Assembly (NCBI GenBank): GCA_934465295.1
Contig: CAKSKU010000007.1
Coordinates: forward strand, 62,001 to 126,000
Length of the DNA: 64,000 nucleotides
Origin: an uncultured Oscillospiraceae bacterium
Lineage (GTDB): Bacteria; Bacillota; Clostridia; Oscillospirales; Ruminococcaceae
Reading direction: 5' to 3'
Part shown: positions 47,722 to 56,051 of the stretch, piece by piece
Layout: each line of letters opens with the position of its first letter
Numbering within the stretch: position 1 is the stretch's first letter
Notes under the pieces: generated by a model
The model's input: the letters and a program-made list of their open reading frames with translations, nothing else
What the model was told of the DNA's origin: nothing
Databases searched by the model: none
Position numbers and translations under genes: made by a program

Positions 47722-49284
47722 TTGAACACAGCAGCTATCATCGCAGCTGTCATTGCGCTTATTGCAGGCTTCGCTGTCGGAGGAGCAGTTTTCTTCACCG
47801 TCGGCATAAACCACCGCAAAAAGCAGGCTGAATCAGCGATAGGCTCGGCGGAAAAGGAAGCCGAAAGACTTGTTGAAGCAGCAAAGACAGAGGCGGAAAA
47901 TCAAAAAAAGATCGCACTTCTCGATGCAAAGGAAGAGATCCAGAAAAGCCGTTCCGAGCTTGATAAGGAACTCAAAGAACGAAGAAGCGAAATTTCCCGT
48001 CAGGAACGCAGAATCCAGCAGAAGGAAGATAATCTCGACAAAAAGAACGACAGCCTTGATAAAAAGGACGAAATACTCCAGAAAAAGATCAAGCAGGCTG
48101 ACGAAAAGCTTGAAGAAGCCGACAATATCAAAAAGCAGCAGATGGAGACCCTCGAAAAGATCTCACAGTTCACTATGGATCAGGCTAAGGAACACCTGCT
48201 TTCAATGCTCGAAAATGAGCTTGTACATGAAAAGGCTCTCAAGATACAGTCTTATGAGCAGCAGCTCAGGGACGAATGTGAGGAAAAGGCAAGAAACCTT
48301 ATCGCCCTCGCAATTTCAAAATGCTCCGCAGATCAGGTATCCGAATCCGCAGTTTCCGTTGTTCCTCTGCCGAATGACGAAATGAAGGGCAGGATCATCG
48401 GACGTGAGGGCAGAAACATAAAGGCACTCGAAACGCTCACAGGCGTTGACCTTATCATCGATGATACGCCCGAAGCTATCACGCTTTCCTGCTTCGATCA
48501 GGCTCGCCGTGAGGTCGCACGAATCGCACTTGAAAAGCTTATCGCAGACGGAAGGATCCACCCGTCCCGTATCGAAGAAATGGTCGACAAGGCTCGCCGT
48601 GAGGTAGAGCATATCATGAAGCAGGAGGGCGACAGAGCCGTTCTCGAAACCAACGTACACGGTCTTAACCACGAGCTTGTACGTCTCCTCGGACGACTTC
48701 ATTACAGAACCTCCTACCGTCAGAACGTACTCAACCATTCTATCGAGGTCGCACATCTCGCAGGAATTATGGCTTCCGAGCTTGGAGTTGACGCAAACCT
48801 CGCACGAAGAGCAGGACTTCTCCACGATATCGGTAAGGCTCTCAGCTATGAGATCGAAGGCTCGCACGTTCAGATCGGCGTTGACGTCTGCCGCAAGTAC
48901 AAGGAAAGCCCCGAGGTCATTCACGCTGTCGAGGCTCACCACGGCGATGTTGAGATCCACTCCGTTGTCGCTGCTCTCGTTCAGGCTGCCGATGCTATTT
49001 CCGCAGCAAGACCGGGCGCAAGAAGCGAAAACTACGAAAACTACATCAAGCGTCTTGAAAAGCTTGAAGAGATCTGCTGCTCATACGAGGGCGTTGAAAA
49101 ATCCTTCGCTATCCAGGCAGGCCGTGAAGTCCGCATTATGGTTTATCCCGACAAGATCAACGATGAAAAGATGGTCATTGTCGCAAGAGATATCGCAAAG
49201 CGTATCGAGGACGAAATGGATTATCCCGGACAGATCAAAGTTAATATCATTCGTGAAAGCCGTGTAGTTGAATACGCTAAGTAA
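47722..49284 (+). CDS. rny: Ribonuclease Y
   Basis: The 520 residues have an N-terminal membrane anchor (AAIIAAVIALIAGFAVGGAVFFTV) and a long coiled coil (about 30-200, rich in KKxDSLDKKDE patterns). A KH domain follows (GRIIGREGRNIKALETLTGVDLIIDDTPE), then an HD domain with LLHDIGKAL near 370. RNase Y starts decay of many mRNAs in Firmicutes. It starts at TTG with GGGGAGGTC upstream. The coiled coil, KH and HD order and the length match the family. Confidence 0.97.
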   Translation: MNTAAIIAAVIALIAGFAVGGAVFFTVGINHRKKQAESAIGSAEKEAERLVEAAKTEAENQKKIALLDAKEEIQKSRSELDKELKERRSEISRQERRIQQKEDNLDKKNDSLDKKDEILQKKIKQADEKLEEADNIKKQQMETLEKISQFTMDQAKEHLLSMLENELVHEKALKIQSYEQQLRDECEEKARNLIALAISKCSADQVSESAVSVVPLPNDEMKGRIIGREGRNIKALETLTGVDLIIDDTPEAITLSCFDQARREVARIALEKLIADGRIHPSRIEEMVDKARREVEHIMKQEGDRAVLETNVHGLNHELVRLLGRLHYRTSYRQNVLNHSIEVAHLAGIMASELGVDANLARRAGLLHDIGKALSYEIEGSHVQIGVDVCRKYKESPEVIHAVEAHHGDVEIHSVVAALVQAADAISAARPGARSENYENYIKRLEKLEEICCSYEGVEKSFAIQAGREVRIMVYPDKINDEKMVIVARDIAKRIEDEMDYPGQIKVNIIRESRVVEYAK

Positions 49285-49332
49285 TATACATTATGTAAAT
49301 TACAGTCTGTAAACGCAAAAAAGCAATAATTT

Positions 49333-49358
49333 ATCCCTGCGGCGCAAATCGCAGGGAT
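49333..49358 (+). terminator. Terminator after rny
   Basis: ATCCCTGCG (49333-49341) pairs with CGCAGGGAT (49350-49358) and is followed by ATTTTTC. Confidence 0.88.
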
Positions 49359-49382
49359 ATTTTTCTAAATGGAGTTTTATTT

Positions 49383-50816
49383 ATGGACACACCCAATCAG
49401 ACGAAAAAACAGCCGAAAACCATATTCGGTACAACCAGCAAATCAAACTTTATCCTGAATATGCGGCAGGAAACGCTCCAGAACTGGATAGCGGCTCTGC
49501 TCGCAGCCTGCATCATCGTGCCGCAGATAACGGGCTTCCTCGTTTACGGCGTGAACGCTTCGCCTGCATTTATGAGTGCAGGACTGTACTTCACGGGATT
49601 TTCCTGCATACTTTTCTTCCTCATCGCAATGATAAAGGGAAGCCTTTCGTTCAAAAAAGACAAGATACTCCGGCTCATCGTCTTTATGGCGGTATGGGCG
49701 TTCGCTTCGTATTACAGCGTTGTCCTCCGCCGTGACGCCGCATCCGAGATCATCAACACCGCACTTTCGGGCGAGATCGGACGATATGAGGGCTTGCTCA
49801 CATTGCTCGGCTATTTCGGCATCTTCTGCCTTGCAGCCTGCGTAACCCGTGAAAAAACGGTGCATCTTGTTATGGATATCGTCATCGCAGCTGGCGTTGT
49901 CCAGTCGCTTTTCGCAGTTTTCCAGCATATCCCGAAGCTCCGCTTTATGCCGAATTTTGCCGATCTCCCGACCATCGCACTCAAAGATGTTATGCTTTCG
50001 CAGGGACTCTCGGAAAGCCCTATCGTTTTCGGAACGTTCCTCACAATAGTTTTCGCAGCCGCTCTCACGGGCGCAGTTTATGAGAAAAGTATCCTCCGTG
50101 CGAGAATTTACGGCGCAGCTTCAATGCTTTTCTGGCTCGTCGGTTTCTTCACTTCGTCTATCGTTCCGATCATAGGAATGTCCGCAGTGTTTATCATCAT
50201 ATCGGTGATAGTTTTCACTTCAAAGCCTGAGAAATTTGAAAACGGTCTGCTCAAAACCTCCGTTTACAGATACGCAGCCGCAGCCGTCGGAATGGCTGTT
50301 ATCTTTGCGCTGATATGGATTTTCCAGGGAATTTATATCCGTGATAAAGCTATCGCCTACTATGACGCTTACTTCCGTCTTTTCATCGTGACAAATTATT
50401 CTTATGTGAATGAGCAGTCGCTTTACGGCATCGGACTGGAAAAGAGCCTTCACTTTATAAAGGAACACCCTATCCTCGGCATCGGTCCCGATCTTATGGC
50501 AAAGTACCAGATGATGAATGAGGAGCTTTCGCTCTGCTCTATCGACCGCAGCTACAATGAGATCGTTTATATCGCAGCTACAAGAGGCGTTCCTGCGGCT
50601 GTCTCATTCGTCGTTTTCCTCATAGCGTCGATCAAAGCCTCGTTCGGCAGGCTCAGAACCTCGGCAAAGGACGGAAGCTGGCTGTATATGGCTCTGTTCA
50701 CAGCTATCGCAGCCTATATTATCCAAAGCTTTTTCAGCTTCAGTTCGATCCTCTGCGCACCGATATTCTGGCTGCTCTGCGGCTTGGCTTTCGGAAAAAT
50801 CACGATAAAGGAGTAA
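49383..50816 (+). CDS. O-antigen ligase-like membrane protein
   Basis: The 477 residues have about 11 membrane segments and a cytoplasmic N-terminus of about 30 residues. Near residue 360-380 the motif HFIKEHPILGIGPDLMAKYQ fits the outer loop of O-antigen ligase/Wzy-type proteins, where HPxLGxGxx is characteristic. Such proteins join or polymerise cell-surface glycans, though some members have other roles. In a Gram-positive lineage a role in wall polymer or exopolysaccharide assembly is more likely than in lipopolysaccharide. It lies 4 bases before the DUF4321 gene. Confidence 0.75.
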   Translation: MDTPNQTKKQPKTIFGTTSKSNFILNMRQETLQNWIAALLAACIIVPQITGFLVYGVNASPAFMSAGLYFTGFSCILFFLIAMIKGSLSFKKDKILRLIVFMAVWAFASYYSVVLRRDAASEIINTALSGEIGRYEGLLTLLGYFGIFCLAACVTREKTVHLVMDIVIAAGVVQSLFAVFQHIPKLRFMPNFADLPTIALKDVMLSQGLSESPIVFGTFLTIVFAAALTGAVYEKSILRARIYGAASMLFWLVGFFTSSIVPIIGMSAVFIIISVIVFTSKPEKFENGLLKTSVYRYAAAAVGMAVIFALIWIFQGIYIRDKAIAYYDAYFRLFIVTNYSYVNEQSLYGIGLEKSLHFIKEHPILGIGPDLMAKYQMMNEELSLCSIDRSYNEIVYIAATRGVPAAVSFVVFLIASIKASFGRLRTSAKDGSWLYMALFTAIAAYIIQSFFSFSSILCAPIFWLLCGLAFGKITIKE

Positions 50817-50820
50817 ATTT

Positions 50821-51096
50821 ATGAGCAGCGGCTTAAAAAGAACCATCGCATTTCTGTTTTTCCTTCTCGCAGGAATTTTGCTCGGAACGATACTCGGAGG
50901 TCTCTGTGAAGGCGTCCCCTACCTTTCGTGGCTGTCGTATACACTTTCGGTCGGACTCGACACAGGCAGCCCGATGGTACTTGACCTCATCGTTTTCAAG
51001 CTTGCGTTCGGATTCACTCTTTCCGTCAACGCCGCACAGATAATCTGCGTTATCCTCTCGTTCGTGCTTTACAGCAAGACCTGCAAAGGGCTTTAA
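50821..51096 (+). CDS. DUF4321 family membrane protein
   Basis: The 91 residues have three membrane segments: FLFFLLAGILLGTILGGL, a short second one, and AAQIICVILSFVLYS. The GILLGTILG part and the central WLSYTLSVGLDTGSPMVLDL-type loop fit the DUF4321 family of Clostridia. Its function is unknown. AAAGGAG lies before the ATG. It is 4 bases after the ligase-like gene and 3 bases before the FliB-like gene, so the three are probably one operon. Confidence 0.75.
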   Translation: MSSGLKRTIAFLFFLLAGILLGTILGGLCEGVPYLSWLSYTLSVGLDTGSPMVLDLIVFKLAFGFTLSVNAAQIICVILSFVLYSKTCKGL

Positions 51097-51099
51097 GCC

Positions 51100-52098
51100 A
51101 TGAAGAACGACGAAAACAGCCTGTGCTTCCCCGATTATTATACACGGTTTAAGTGTATTGCCGATAAATGCAGCGATACATGCTGTCAGGGCTGGGAAAT
51201 ATGCATCGACAAACATTCGCTCGAAAAATACCGTTCCGTCGGCGGAAATATCGGAAAAAAGCTCAGTGAAAGCATCATAACGGACGGGGACGATGCACAT
51301 TTTATCCTCACAGACAATGAACGCTGCCCGTTCCTGAACGCTTCAAACCTCTGCGACCTCTATATCGCACTCGGCGAAGACTCGCTCTGCGGAATTTGCA
51401 CCGACCACCCACGCTTCCGAAGCTTTCTTTCGGACAGAACGGAGATTGGAGTCGGCCTTTGCTGTGAAGCCGCCGCAGAAATTATCCTGACCGAGAAAAA
51501 GCCTGTACATATCGTTCCCGAAATGCACTTTCCCGAAAATGCGCTTGAAAAAGCCGTCCTGCAAATAAGAAACGCACTTTTAAAGCTCTGCGGAAAGGGC
51601 GAACCTCTGACCGCACTCAGAAAATGCTGCGCACTTGCAGTCGATGCGCAAAATATGCTTGCGGAAAACGATTTTGAGGAAATTTCCGACCTGTGCGCAA
51701 ATTTTTTCGAGTATAAATATGCAGTTGAGGAAATTTCCGAGAAAGAAACCATCGCCGTGCTCAAAGCAATGGAAAGCATCTCGCCCGAATGGGACGAAAT
51801 GACAGAAAAGCTTGCAAACGGAGAGTATAAAACCGATTTTTCAGCCGAAAATGAAATGCAAAGACTTGCGGAGTATTTTATTTTCCGCCATTTTCCCGAA
51901 GCACTTCTGGACGGAGATATCGTTTCAAAAGCGTATTTTGCATATTTCGGAGTTCTGTCGGTGAAAATGTTCTGGGGAGCATATCTCAATGAAAAAAACG
52001 CCCTCACGCTTCGGGATAAAATAAACGGAGCAAAGCTGTTCTCCAAAGGCGTTGAATATTCGGAAGAGAATATGCAACGAGCTTATAGTATGCTGTAA
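51100..52098 (+). CDS. FliB-like lysine N-methylase family protein
   Basis: The 332 residues match the flagellin lysine N-methylase (FliB) family: KCIADKCSDTCCQGWEICID near 16-35, RCPFLNASNLCDLYIALGEDSLCGICTDHPRF near 75-106, and GLCCEAAAEIIL. The many cysteines suggest an iron-sulfur cluster. FliB methylates flagellin lysines in Salmonella; many Clostridia carry members without flagella near them, and no flagellar gene is in this window. The start is ATG at 51100 with GCAAAGGGC upstream. Confidence 0.82.
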   Translation: MKNDENSLCFPDYYTRFKCIADKCSDTCCQGWEICIDKHSLEKYRSVGGNIGKKLSESIITDGDDAHFILTDNERCPFLNASNLCDLYIALGEDSLCGICTDHPRFRSFLSDRTEIGVGLCCEAAAEIILTEKKPVHIVPEMHFPENALEKAVLQIRNALLKLCGKGEPLTALRKCCALAVDAQNMLAENDFEEISDLCANFFEYKYAVEEISEKETIAVLKAMESISPEWDEMTEKLANGEYKTDFSAENEMQRLAEYFIFRHFPEALLDGDIVSKAYFAYFGVLSVKMFWGAYLNEKNALTLRDKINGAKLFSKGVEYSEENMQRAYSML

Positions 52099-52120
52099 AA
52101 AGCCACAAAGCCATAAAAAA

Positions 52121-52490
52121 TAGCTGGTCAAGCTGAGCACAGCTTGCGAGGGGTCAAGGGGGCGAGGAGCCACCTTGTCGCTTCCGCAGAAGCGAAACTC
52201 TCTAAACTTTAGCTAAAGGCATTGCCGAAATAGCGAAATATCTATAAATTAAAAAGGCGCAATTCACATCAAAAAGGTAAAACAAAACGTGAGAAATCCG
52301 TTTTAAAAACCTAAAAATGTGAATTGCGCCAATTCTTTTTTCCTAAACAAAACTATCCTCGGCATAAAATGCGCAGAGCGAAAGCGATAAGCATTTTACG
52401 CCGACAACGTTTGAACAGCGGTGGGATATGAACGAAAAACACCATCTTAACGTAGGTTCGGATTCCATATCCGACCGCTTTTACGCATAA
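52121..52490 (-). repeat. Long structured repeat, family C copy 3
   Basis: On the minus strand: TTTATGCG with GGTCGGATATGGAAT and TTCATATCCCACC; GTCGGCGTAAAATGCTTATC; GATAGTTTTGTTTAGG; the core GGCGCAATTCACAT with ATGTGAATTGCGCC; CGCTTCTGCGGAAGCG; a longer AAGGTGGC / GCCCCCTT part; and CAAGCTGTGCTCAGCTTG. It is inverted relative to the other copies and lies between two convergent genes. No gene is in 52099-52542. Confidence 0.78.
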
Positions 52491-52542
52491 ACAAACTTCC
52501 ACCGCCAAAAACATAAACGCCGCAAAAAACCTAATAAAAACA

Positions 52543-52926
52543 TCATCCGACCGGCTTTGTGTCGTCCGACCGATCGGTTATATCCGCAATAAAATCTTCC
52601 CATTCCGTCCCAGCCTTGTCACGTTCGGAGCGTATGTATCCCTCGATCTCCCTGTGCTTTCCGATGTAATATGCTACATCATAGCTTACACAGCCGTTGC
52701 TCTCGGCGTGAAGATCGAGCAGGGTCTCCATCTCCTCCTTGCTCAACTTCAGTTCGCTGTATATCCTGCCAAGTATATCAAGGCTCGGATTGCTCTTTTT
52801 ATCATTTTCAATAAGACTTAAATAAAACGGAGAAACGCTTATCATTGCTGCAAAGCCCCGCAGGGTGAGCTTTCTGCTCCTGCGCAGATATAATAAATAT
52901 TTTCCAAATGATTTCGGGTATGCCAT
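52543..52926 (-). CDS. XRE family helix-turn-helix protein
   Basis: The 127 residues begin with FGKYLLYLRRSRKLTLRGFAAMISVSPFYLSLIENDKKSNPSLDILGRIYSEL, a complete XRE domain. A short tail with HAESNGCVSYDVAYYIGKHREIEGYIRSE follows. This form is common as a stand-alone regulator of small accessory modules. No obvious target gene is adjacent. The family is sure, the role is not. Confidence 0.82.
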   Translation of the reverse strand: MAYPKSFGKYLLYLRRSRKLTLRGFAAMISVSPFYLSLIENDKKSNPSLDILGRIYSELKLSKEEMETLLDLHAESNGCVSYDVAYYIGKHREIEGYIRSERDKAGTEWEDFIADITDRSDDTKPVG

Positions 52927-53067
52927 AATTTCCTCTGATCTGATACTGCGGATATCATAATTGACCGCTGTAATTTTATATTCTAATCAATAATACCTCA
53001 TCGGGAAAATATCTTCAGCTATAATTCGACAAACGCACCTCTTTTTGGAACGAAATGCCGTGTGCGG

Positions 53068-53096
53068 TTGCCTTTTATTCCGAAATATGATATAAT
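53068..53096 (+). promoter_or_regulatory. Promoter of the pyroglutamyl-peptidase-like gene
   Basis: TTGCCT (53068-53073) and TATAAT (53091-53096) are 17 bases apart; AAGGAG precedes the ATG. Confidence 0.75.
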
Positions 53097-53120
53097 ACAA
53101 AAAATTAAGGAGACAAGCCA

Positions 53121-53612
53121 ATGGAATATATGGATAAAATACTGCTCACCGCCTTTTGTGGCACATCTTCGGAAATGCTTCTGAAACAGGCAAGCGGCTT
53201 CCAAACCGTGCTTCTGCCGAATGATAAGGTCAGAGACTCGGAACTCGTTATCGATGCCATATCGAACGGAAATTTCAGATATATCTTTTGCTTCGGACAA
53301 AAGCCGCTTATCAAGAACAAGATATTCATAGAAACCACCGCACGGAACGGTCAGTCCTGCCTGCAAACTGCGTTCGACTGCACTGCGGCAAAGAACCTCT
53401 TCGATGAAAGCGGCTTCTGCGCAAGTCTCTCAAACAATGCGGGAACTTCATTCTGCAACAAGCTTTACTATAACGTGCTGGAATATCTTATGCAGATCGG
53501 CAGTGACGCCGAATGTGTTTTTATCCATATTCCCTTTATCGAAAACATAACCGACACCGACAGCTTTTTTGCAGGCATTACGCAGCTTTTAAAACATGCC
53601 GCCCTACCTTAA
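53121..53612 (+). CDS. Pyroglutamyl-peptidase I-like (C15) protein, short and divergent
   Basis: The 163 residues show the C15 layout: TAFCGTSSE (usually TGFxPF), VLLPNDK (usually LPxxF), FCFGQKPLIKNKIFIETTARN, and SNNAGTSFCNKLYYNVLEYL, where Cys is the expected nucleophile. FIHIPFIEN would supply the His and IFIETTARN the Glu. Pcp removes pyroglutamate from peptide ends. At 163 residues it is shorter than the usual 200-215, and the N-terminal motif is altered, so activity is uncertain. Its end overlaps the end of the LytTR gene by 9 bases. Confidence 0.7.
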   Translation: MEYMDKILLTAFCGTSSEMLLKQASGFQTVLLPNDKVRDSELVIDAISNGNFRYIFCFGQKPLIKNKIFIETTARNGQSCLQTAFDCTAAKNLFDESGFCASLSNNAGTSFCNKLYYNVLEYLMQIGSDAECVFIHIPFIENITDTDSFFAGITQLLKHAALP

Positions 53613-54314
53613 ATTGTATCTCATGATATAATCACGGAACGCCTTTTTGAACTTGACGGCATAGATCTTGCCTATCATCGCCCTCTCGCCGTTGTCAAAA
53701 ACGATCTCTGTGCCGGTGTGGTTCACTATATGCGCAAAGCCTGCGATATACGCCCTCTGGCAGCGACAGAACTTTTCCTCGGGCAGCTTCTCCCCTATCT
53801 TCTTCAGATGAATATGCACCTCATAGGTTTTCTGCACCGTGCGTATCAACGTGTGCTTGCCACTCGCCTCCGCATAGATGATGTCGGACATTTTTATTTT
53901 CCAATTGCCGTTATTCGTCCTGAGGATAAGCAGGTTGTCATAATCTATCGATTTGAGATAAGCGTCAATAGCCTTGAAAAGCTTCTCCTTTTCTATCGGC
54001 TTTACGATAAAGCGGAAGGTGTTCACTTCGTATGATTCGACTGCGACCTCGGGATAAGCACTCACGAAAATGATAATGCTGTCGTTGTTCTTGCTGCGGA
54101 TAAGGCGTGCGGTCTCCAGCCCGTCAATGCCGTCCATCTGAAAATCCATAAAAACTATCTCGTAGTCTCTCTCATTCAAAGCCCGAAGCAGATCGTGTCC
54201 GTTGTCGAATTTGTCAACGAAAATATCGATGTTTCTCATACAGCCGTATTCGCTGAGATATTTTTCAAGTAAAATATGTATCGGCTTTTCATCATCACAT
54301 ATTGCAACTCGCAT
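53604..54314 (-). CDS. LytTR-type response regulator
   Basis: The 236 residues have a receiver domain (RVAICDDEKPI start; phospho-acceptor Asp in EIVFMDFQMDGIDGLE near 57; Lys in RFIVKPIEKE near 106). A LytTR DNA-binding domain follows (ILRTNNGNWKIKMSDIIYAEASGKHTLIRT, KFCRCQRAYIAGFAHI). LytTR regulators such as AgrA usually control peptide signalling or virulence-type genes. No sensor kinase lies beside it, so it is an orphan in this window. Its 3' end overlaps the convergent 53121 gene. Confidence 0.92.
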   Translation of the reverse strand: MRVAICDDEKPIHILLEKYLSEYGCMRNIDIFVDKFDNGHDLLRALNERDYEIVFMDFQMDGIDGLETARLIRSKNNDSIIIFVSAYPEVAVESYEVNTFRFIVKPIEKEKLFKAIDAYLKSIDYDNLLILRTNNGNWKIKMSDIIYAEASGKHTLIRTVQKTYEVHIHLKKIGEKLPEEKFCRCQRAYIAGFAHIVNHTGTEIVFDNGERAMIGKIYAVKFKKAFRDYIMRYNLR

Positions 54315-54438
54315 TTTACATTCACCTCACTGCTATTTTACCTCAAAAACACGAAAACTGCAATATGTTTTCCGAAAATTTTAGCCCGAGGATAAATATA
54401 GGCGCAGCTTTTCTTTCTCCAACTTGATTTTCAGGGAT

Positions 54439-54502
54439 TTTTTTGGAACATTATATCAGAAAAGGTTGACATAGACAGTAATATTGTGGTAAAGTATGTA
54501 TA
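54439..54502 (+). repeat. Direct repeat 1 with promoter
   Basis: A 64-base segment repeated at 55010-55073 with 3 differences. It carries TTGACA (54466-54471) and TAAAGT (54490-54495) with 18 bases between, which fits the promoter of the gene at 54611. The other bases in 54315-54438 show no gene. Confidence 0.8.
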
Positions 54503-54610
54503 TACTTTTGGCGTTTTGACAACCGTAAAAAAGCTGACAAGCTTGGCAAAATCGTTGTACAGCTTGTAGCGTTGACTGCCGAAAACAAAGTATTTAAGCG
54601 AGGAAAAAAT

Positions 54611-54979
54611 ATGAATATTAAAGTGATTTTCCCTGAATTTGAAATACATACTACACCATTGGAAGAAATTTTTATTAACAACGCTTCAATAACAATAACG
54701 CTTGATGACATCAATGAGGAACGTTACAGGCTCTTTGTTCAGCCATATCAAGCAATAAATATCGTTGATATCGACTGTGTGTCAAGCCGAGACTATTATA
54801 ACGAGTTTTGTTACAGAGACGGAAAATATCACAGACATATCCTTCAAATTGAAAATTCGGATAAAATAAATGCACTGACCCCAAAAATGCACACGAAAGA
54901 GCTAAAACATTTCGTTCTTCCGCTGCAGGACATTCTGATCGAATTTATTGCTTATGATTTTGAACTTGATAAAATTTGA
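54611..54979 (+). CDS. Orphan small protein between two promoter repeats
   Basis: The 122 residues are mixed alpha/beta and acidic, with no membrane segment or signal (EFEIHTTPLEEIFINNASIT, PLQDILIEFIAYDFELDKI). No family was recognised. The size, acidity and isolated cassette-like setting resemble immunity proteins of polymorphic toxin loci, but no toxin gene is near, so this is only a guess. The start at 54611 follows GAGGAAAAAAT. It lies between two copies of the same 64-base promoter segment and ends at a strong terminator. Confidence 0.6.
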   Translation: MNIKVIFPEFEIHTTPLEEIFINNASITITLDDINEERYRLFVQPYQAINIVDIDCVSSRDYYNEFCYRDGKYHRHILQIENSDKINALTPKMHTKELKHFVLPLQDILIEFIAYDFELDKI

Positions 54980-54984
54980 TGCAG

Positions 54985-55007
54985 CCCCCAAATTGAATTT
55001 TTGGGGG
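54985..55007 (+). terminator. Terminator after the orphan gene
   Basis: CCCCCAAA (54985-54992) pairs with TTTGGGGG (55000-55007) and is followed by TATTTTTT, which also begins the second direct repeat. Confidence 0.85.
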
Positions 55008-55009
55008 TA

Positions 55010-55073
55010 TTTTTTGGAACATTATGTCGGAAAAGGTTGACATAGACAGTAATATTGTGGTAAAATATGTATA
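55010..55073 (+). repeat. Direct repeat 2 with promoter
   Basis: It matches 54439-54502 at 61 of 64 positions, including the promoter-like TTGACA and TAAAAT (18 bases apart). No gene follows it; 55074-55104 and the MITE at 55105 lie downstream. Confidence 0.82.
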
Positions 55074-55104
55074 ACGAGTTCAACAGCAACAGGCAGGCAT
55101 TTTA

Positions 55105-55203
55105 TACTAAACACCACTTAAAATTCAGAAAAAATCAAGCTGACAATCTTGAATATATGCGATTTCAGCGCAGATTTTTTCCTTTATTTTTTGGTGTTTA
55201 GTA
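55105..55203. mobile_element. MITE-like element, family A copy 4
   Basis: A 99 bp copy with TA outside and perfect CTAAACACCA / TGGTGTTTAG ends, closest to copy 1 (TGACAATCTTGAATATATGC at its centre). It lies after the second promoter repeat. The rest of 54980-55352 has no gene. Confidence 0.83.
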
Positions 55204-55293
55204 TTAGTATAAATTTCGCTAATTTAAAAAGCTTTCGGCTTTGTTTGAGGAATTTGCACTTCGGTGCAGGTTTAAAGATTGATCATATGCAAA

Positions 55294-55328
55294 AACGCCC
55301 TTGCAAGTCCGATGCCTGCAAGGGCGTT
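55294..55328 (-). terminator. Terminator of the tsaE-tsaB operon
   Basis: AACGCCCTTGCA (55294-55305) pairs with TGCAAGGGCGTT (55317-55328), followed on the minus strand by TTTTTGC. Confidence 0.88.
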
Positions 55329-55352
55329 AATGTTCAGTTAAGCATTGCGGTC

Positions 55353-56051
55353 TCAGGCGTGTTTCTCAACGAGGTCTTTTTCTGCCTTTGTCTGCTGGAG
55401 ATATTCAGCATTTAAGCCGTCTGCCGTGCCGAACTGCTTTTCGTAGGAAGCATAGCAAAGGCTTGAAGCGAGCTGTAAACGCAGGTGCGGAGGTGCGAGG
55501 GTCACGTTCTCGGTTTCGGCAAAGTTATTGTTCTTATAAAGCTCCTCTGCCGCATCGCCGACAAGCACGATATCGCCGTGATAGCCCTTTATCCTTGCGA
55601 TGATATCCGCTTCGGGCAGGATAGTATCGTCAAAAATCCTCGTTATAACGTCCTTATATGACGTGAAAAATGCCGTATACATAAGGTCGGCACGGGCTTT
55701 CATCACTGTGCAGACCACGCCCTTATACCCACGCATATTATATGCGAGCGATTCAAGGGTCGAAATTCCGACGCACTTTTTATTCAGTGCAAAGCTCATC
55801 GCCTTTACAGCAGAAACGCCTATCCTAAGACCCGTATATGAACCCGGACCGTTGGAAACAGCCATTGCGTCTACATCGTTAAGTCCGATGCCTGCGTTGC
55901 GCAGTACCTCGGTACAGATCGGCATTATGACCTGCGAATGGGTAAGGCGTGTTAAGACAGAAGTTTGTGCAAGAACGGCATTTTCGCTGCAAACAGCTAC
56001 CGATGCGGTCTTTCCCGATGTATCAATTCCCAAAATGATCAAAACGCTCAT
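55353..56051 (-). CDS. tsaB: tRNA threonylcarbamoyladenosine synthesis protein TsaB
   Basis: The 232 residues fit TsaB, an actin-like fold protein: ILGIDTSGKTASVAVC at the start, HSQVIMPICTEVL, and the conserved AVSNGPGSYTGLRIGVSAVKAMSFA near 63-87. With TsaD and TsaE it completes N6-threonylcarbamoyladenosine at position 37 of ANN-reading tRNAs. TsaD itself is not in this window. It overlaps the end of tsaE by 29 bases, a sign of translational coupling. Confidence 0.93.
   Translation of the reverse strand: MSVLIILGIDTSGKTASVAVCSENAVLAQTSVLTRLTHSQVIMPICTEVLRNAGIGLNDVDAMAVSNGPGSYTGLRIGVSAVKAMSFALNKKCVGISTLESLAYNMRGYKGVVCTVMKARADLMYTAFFTSYKDVITRIFDDTILPEADIIARIKGYHGDIVLVGDAAEELYKNNNFAETENVTLAPPHLRLQLASSLCYASYEKQFGTADGLNAEYLQQTKAEKDLVEKHA

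Noticed and set aside
52121..52490. Coding sequence within the long repeat
   Set aside because: No frame is kept among the three copies; only the hairpins are conserved.
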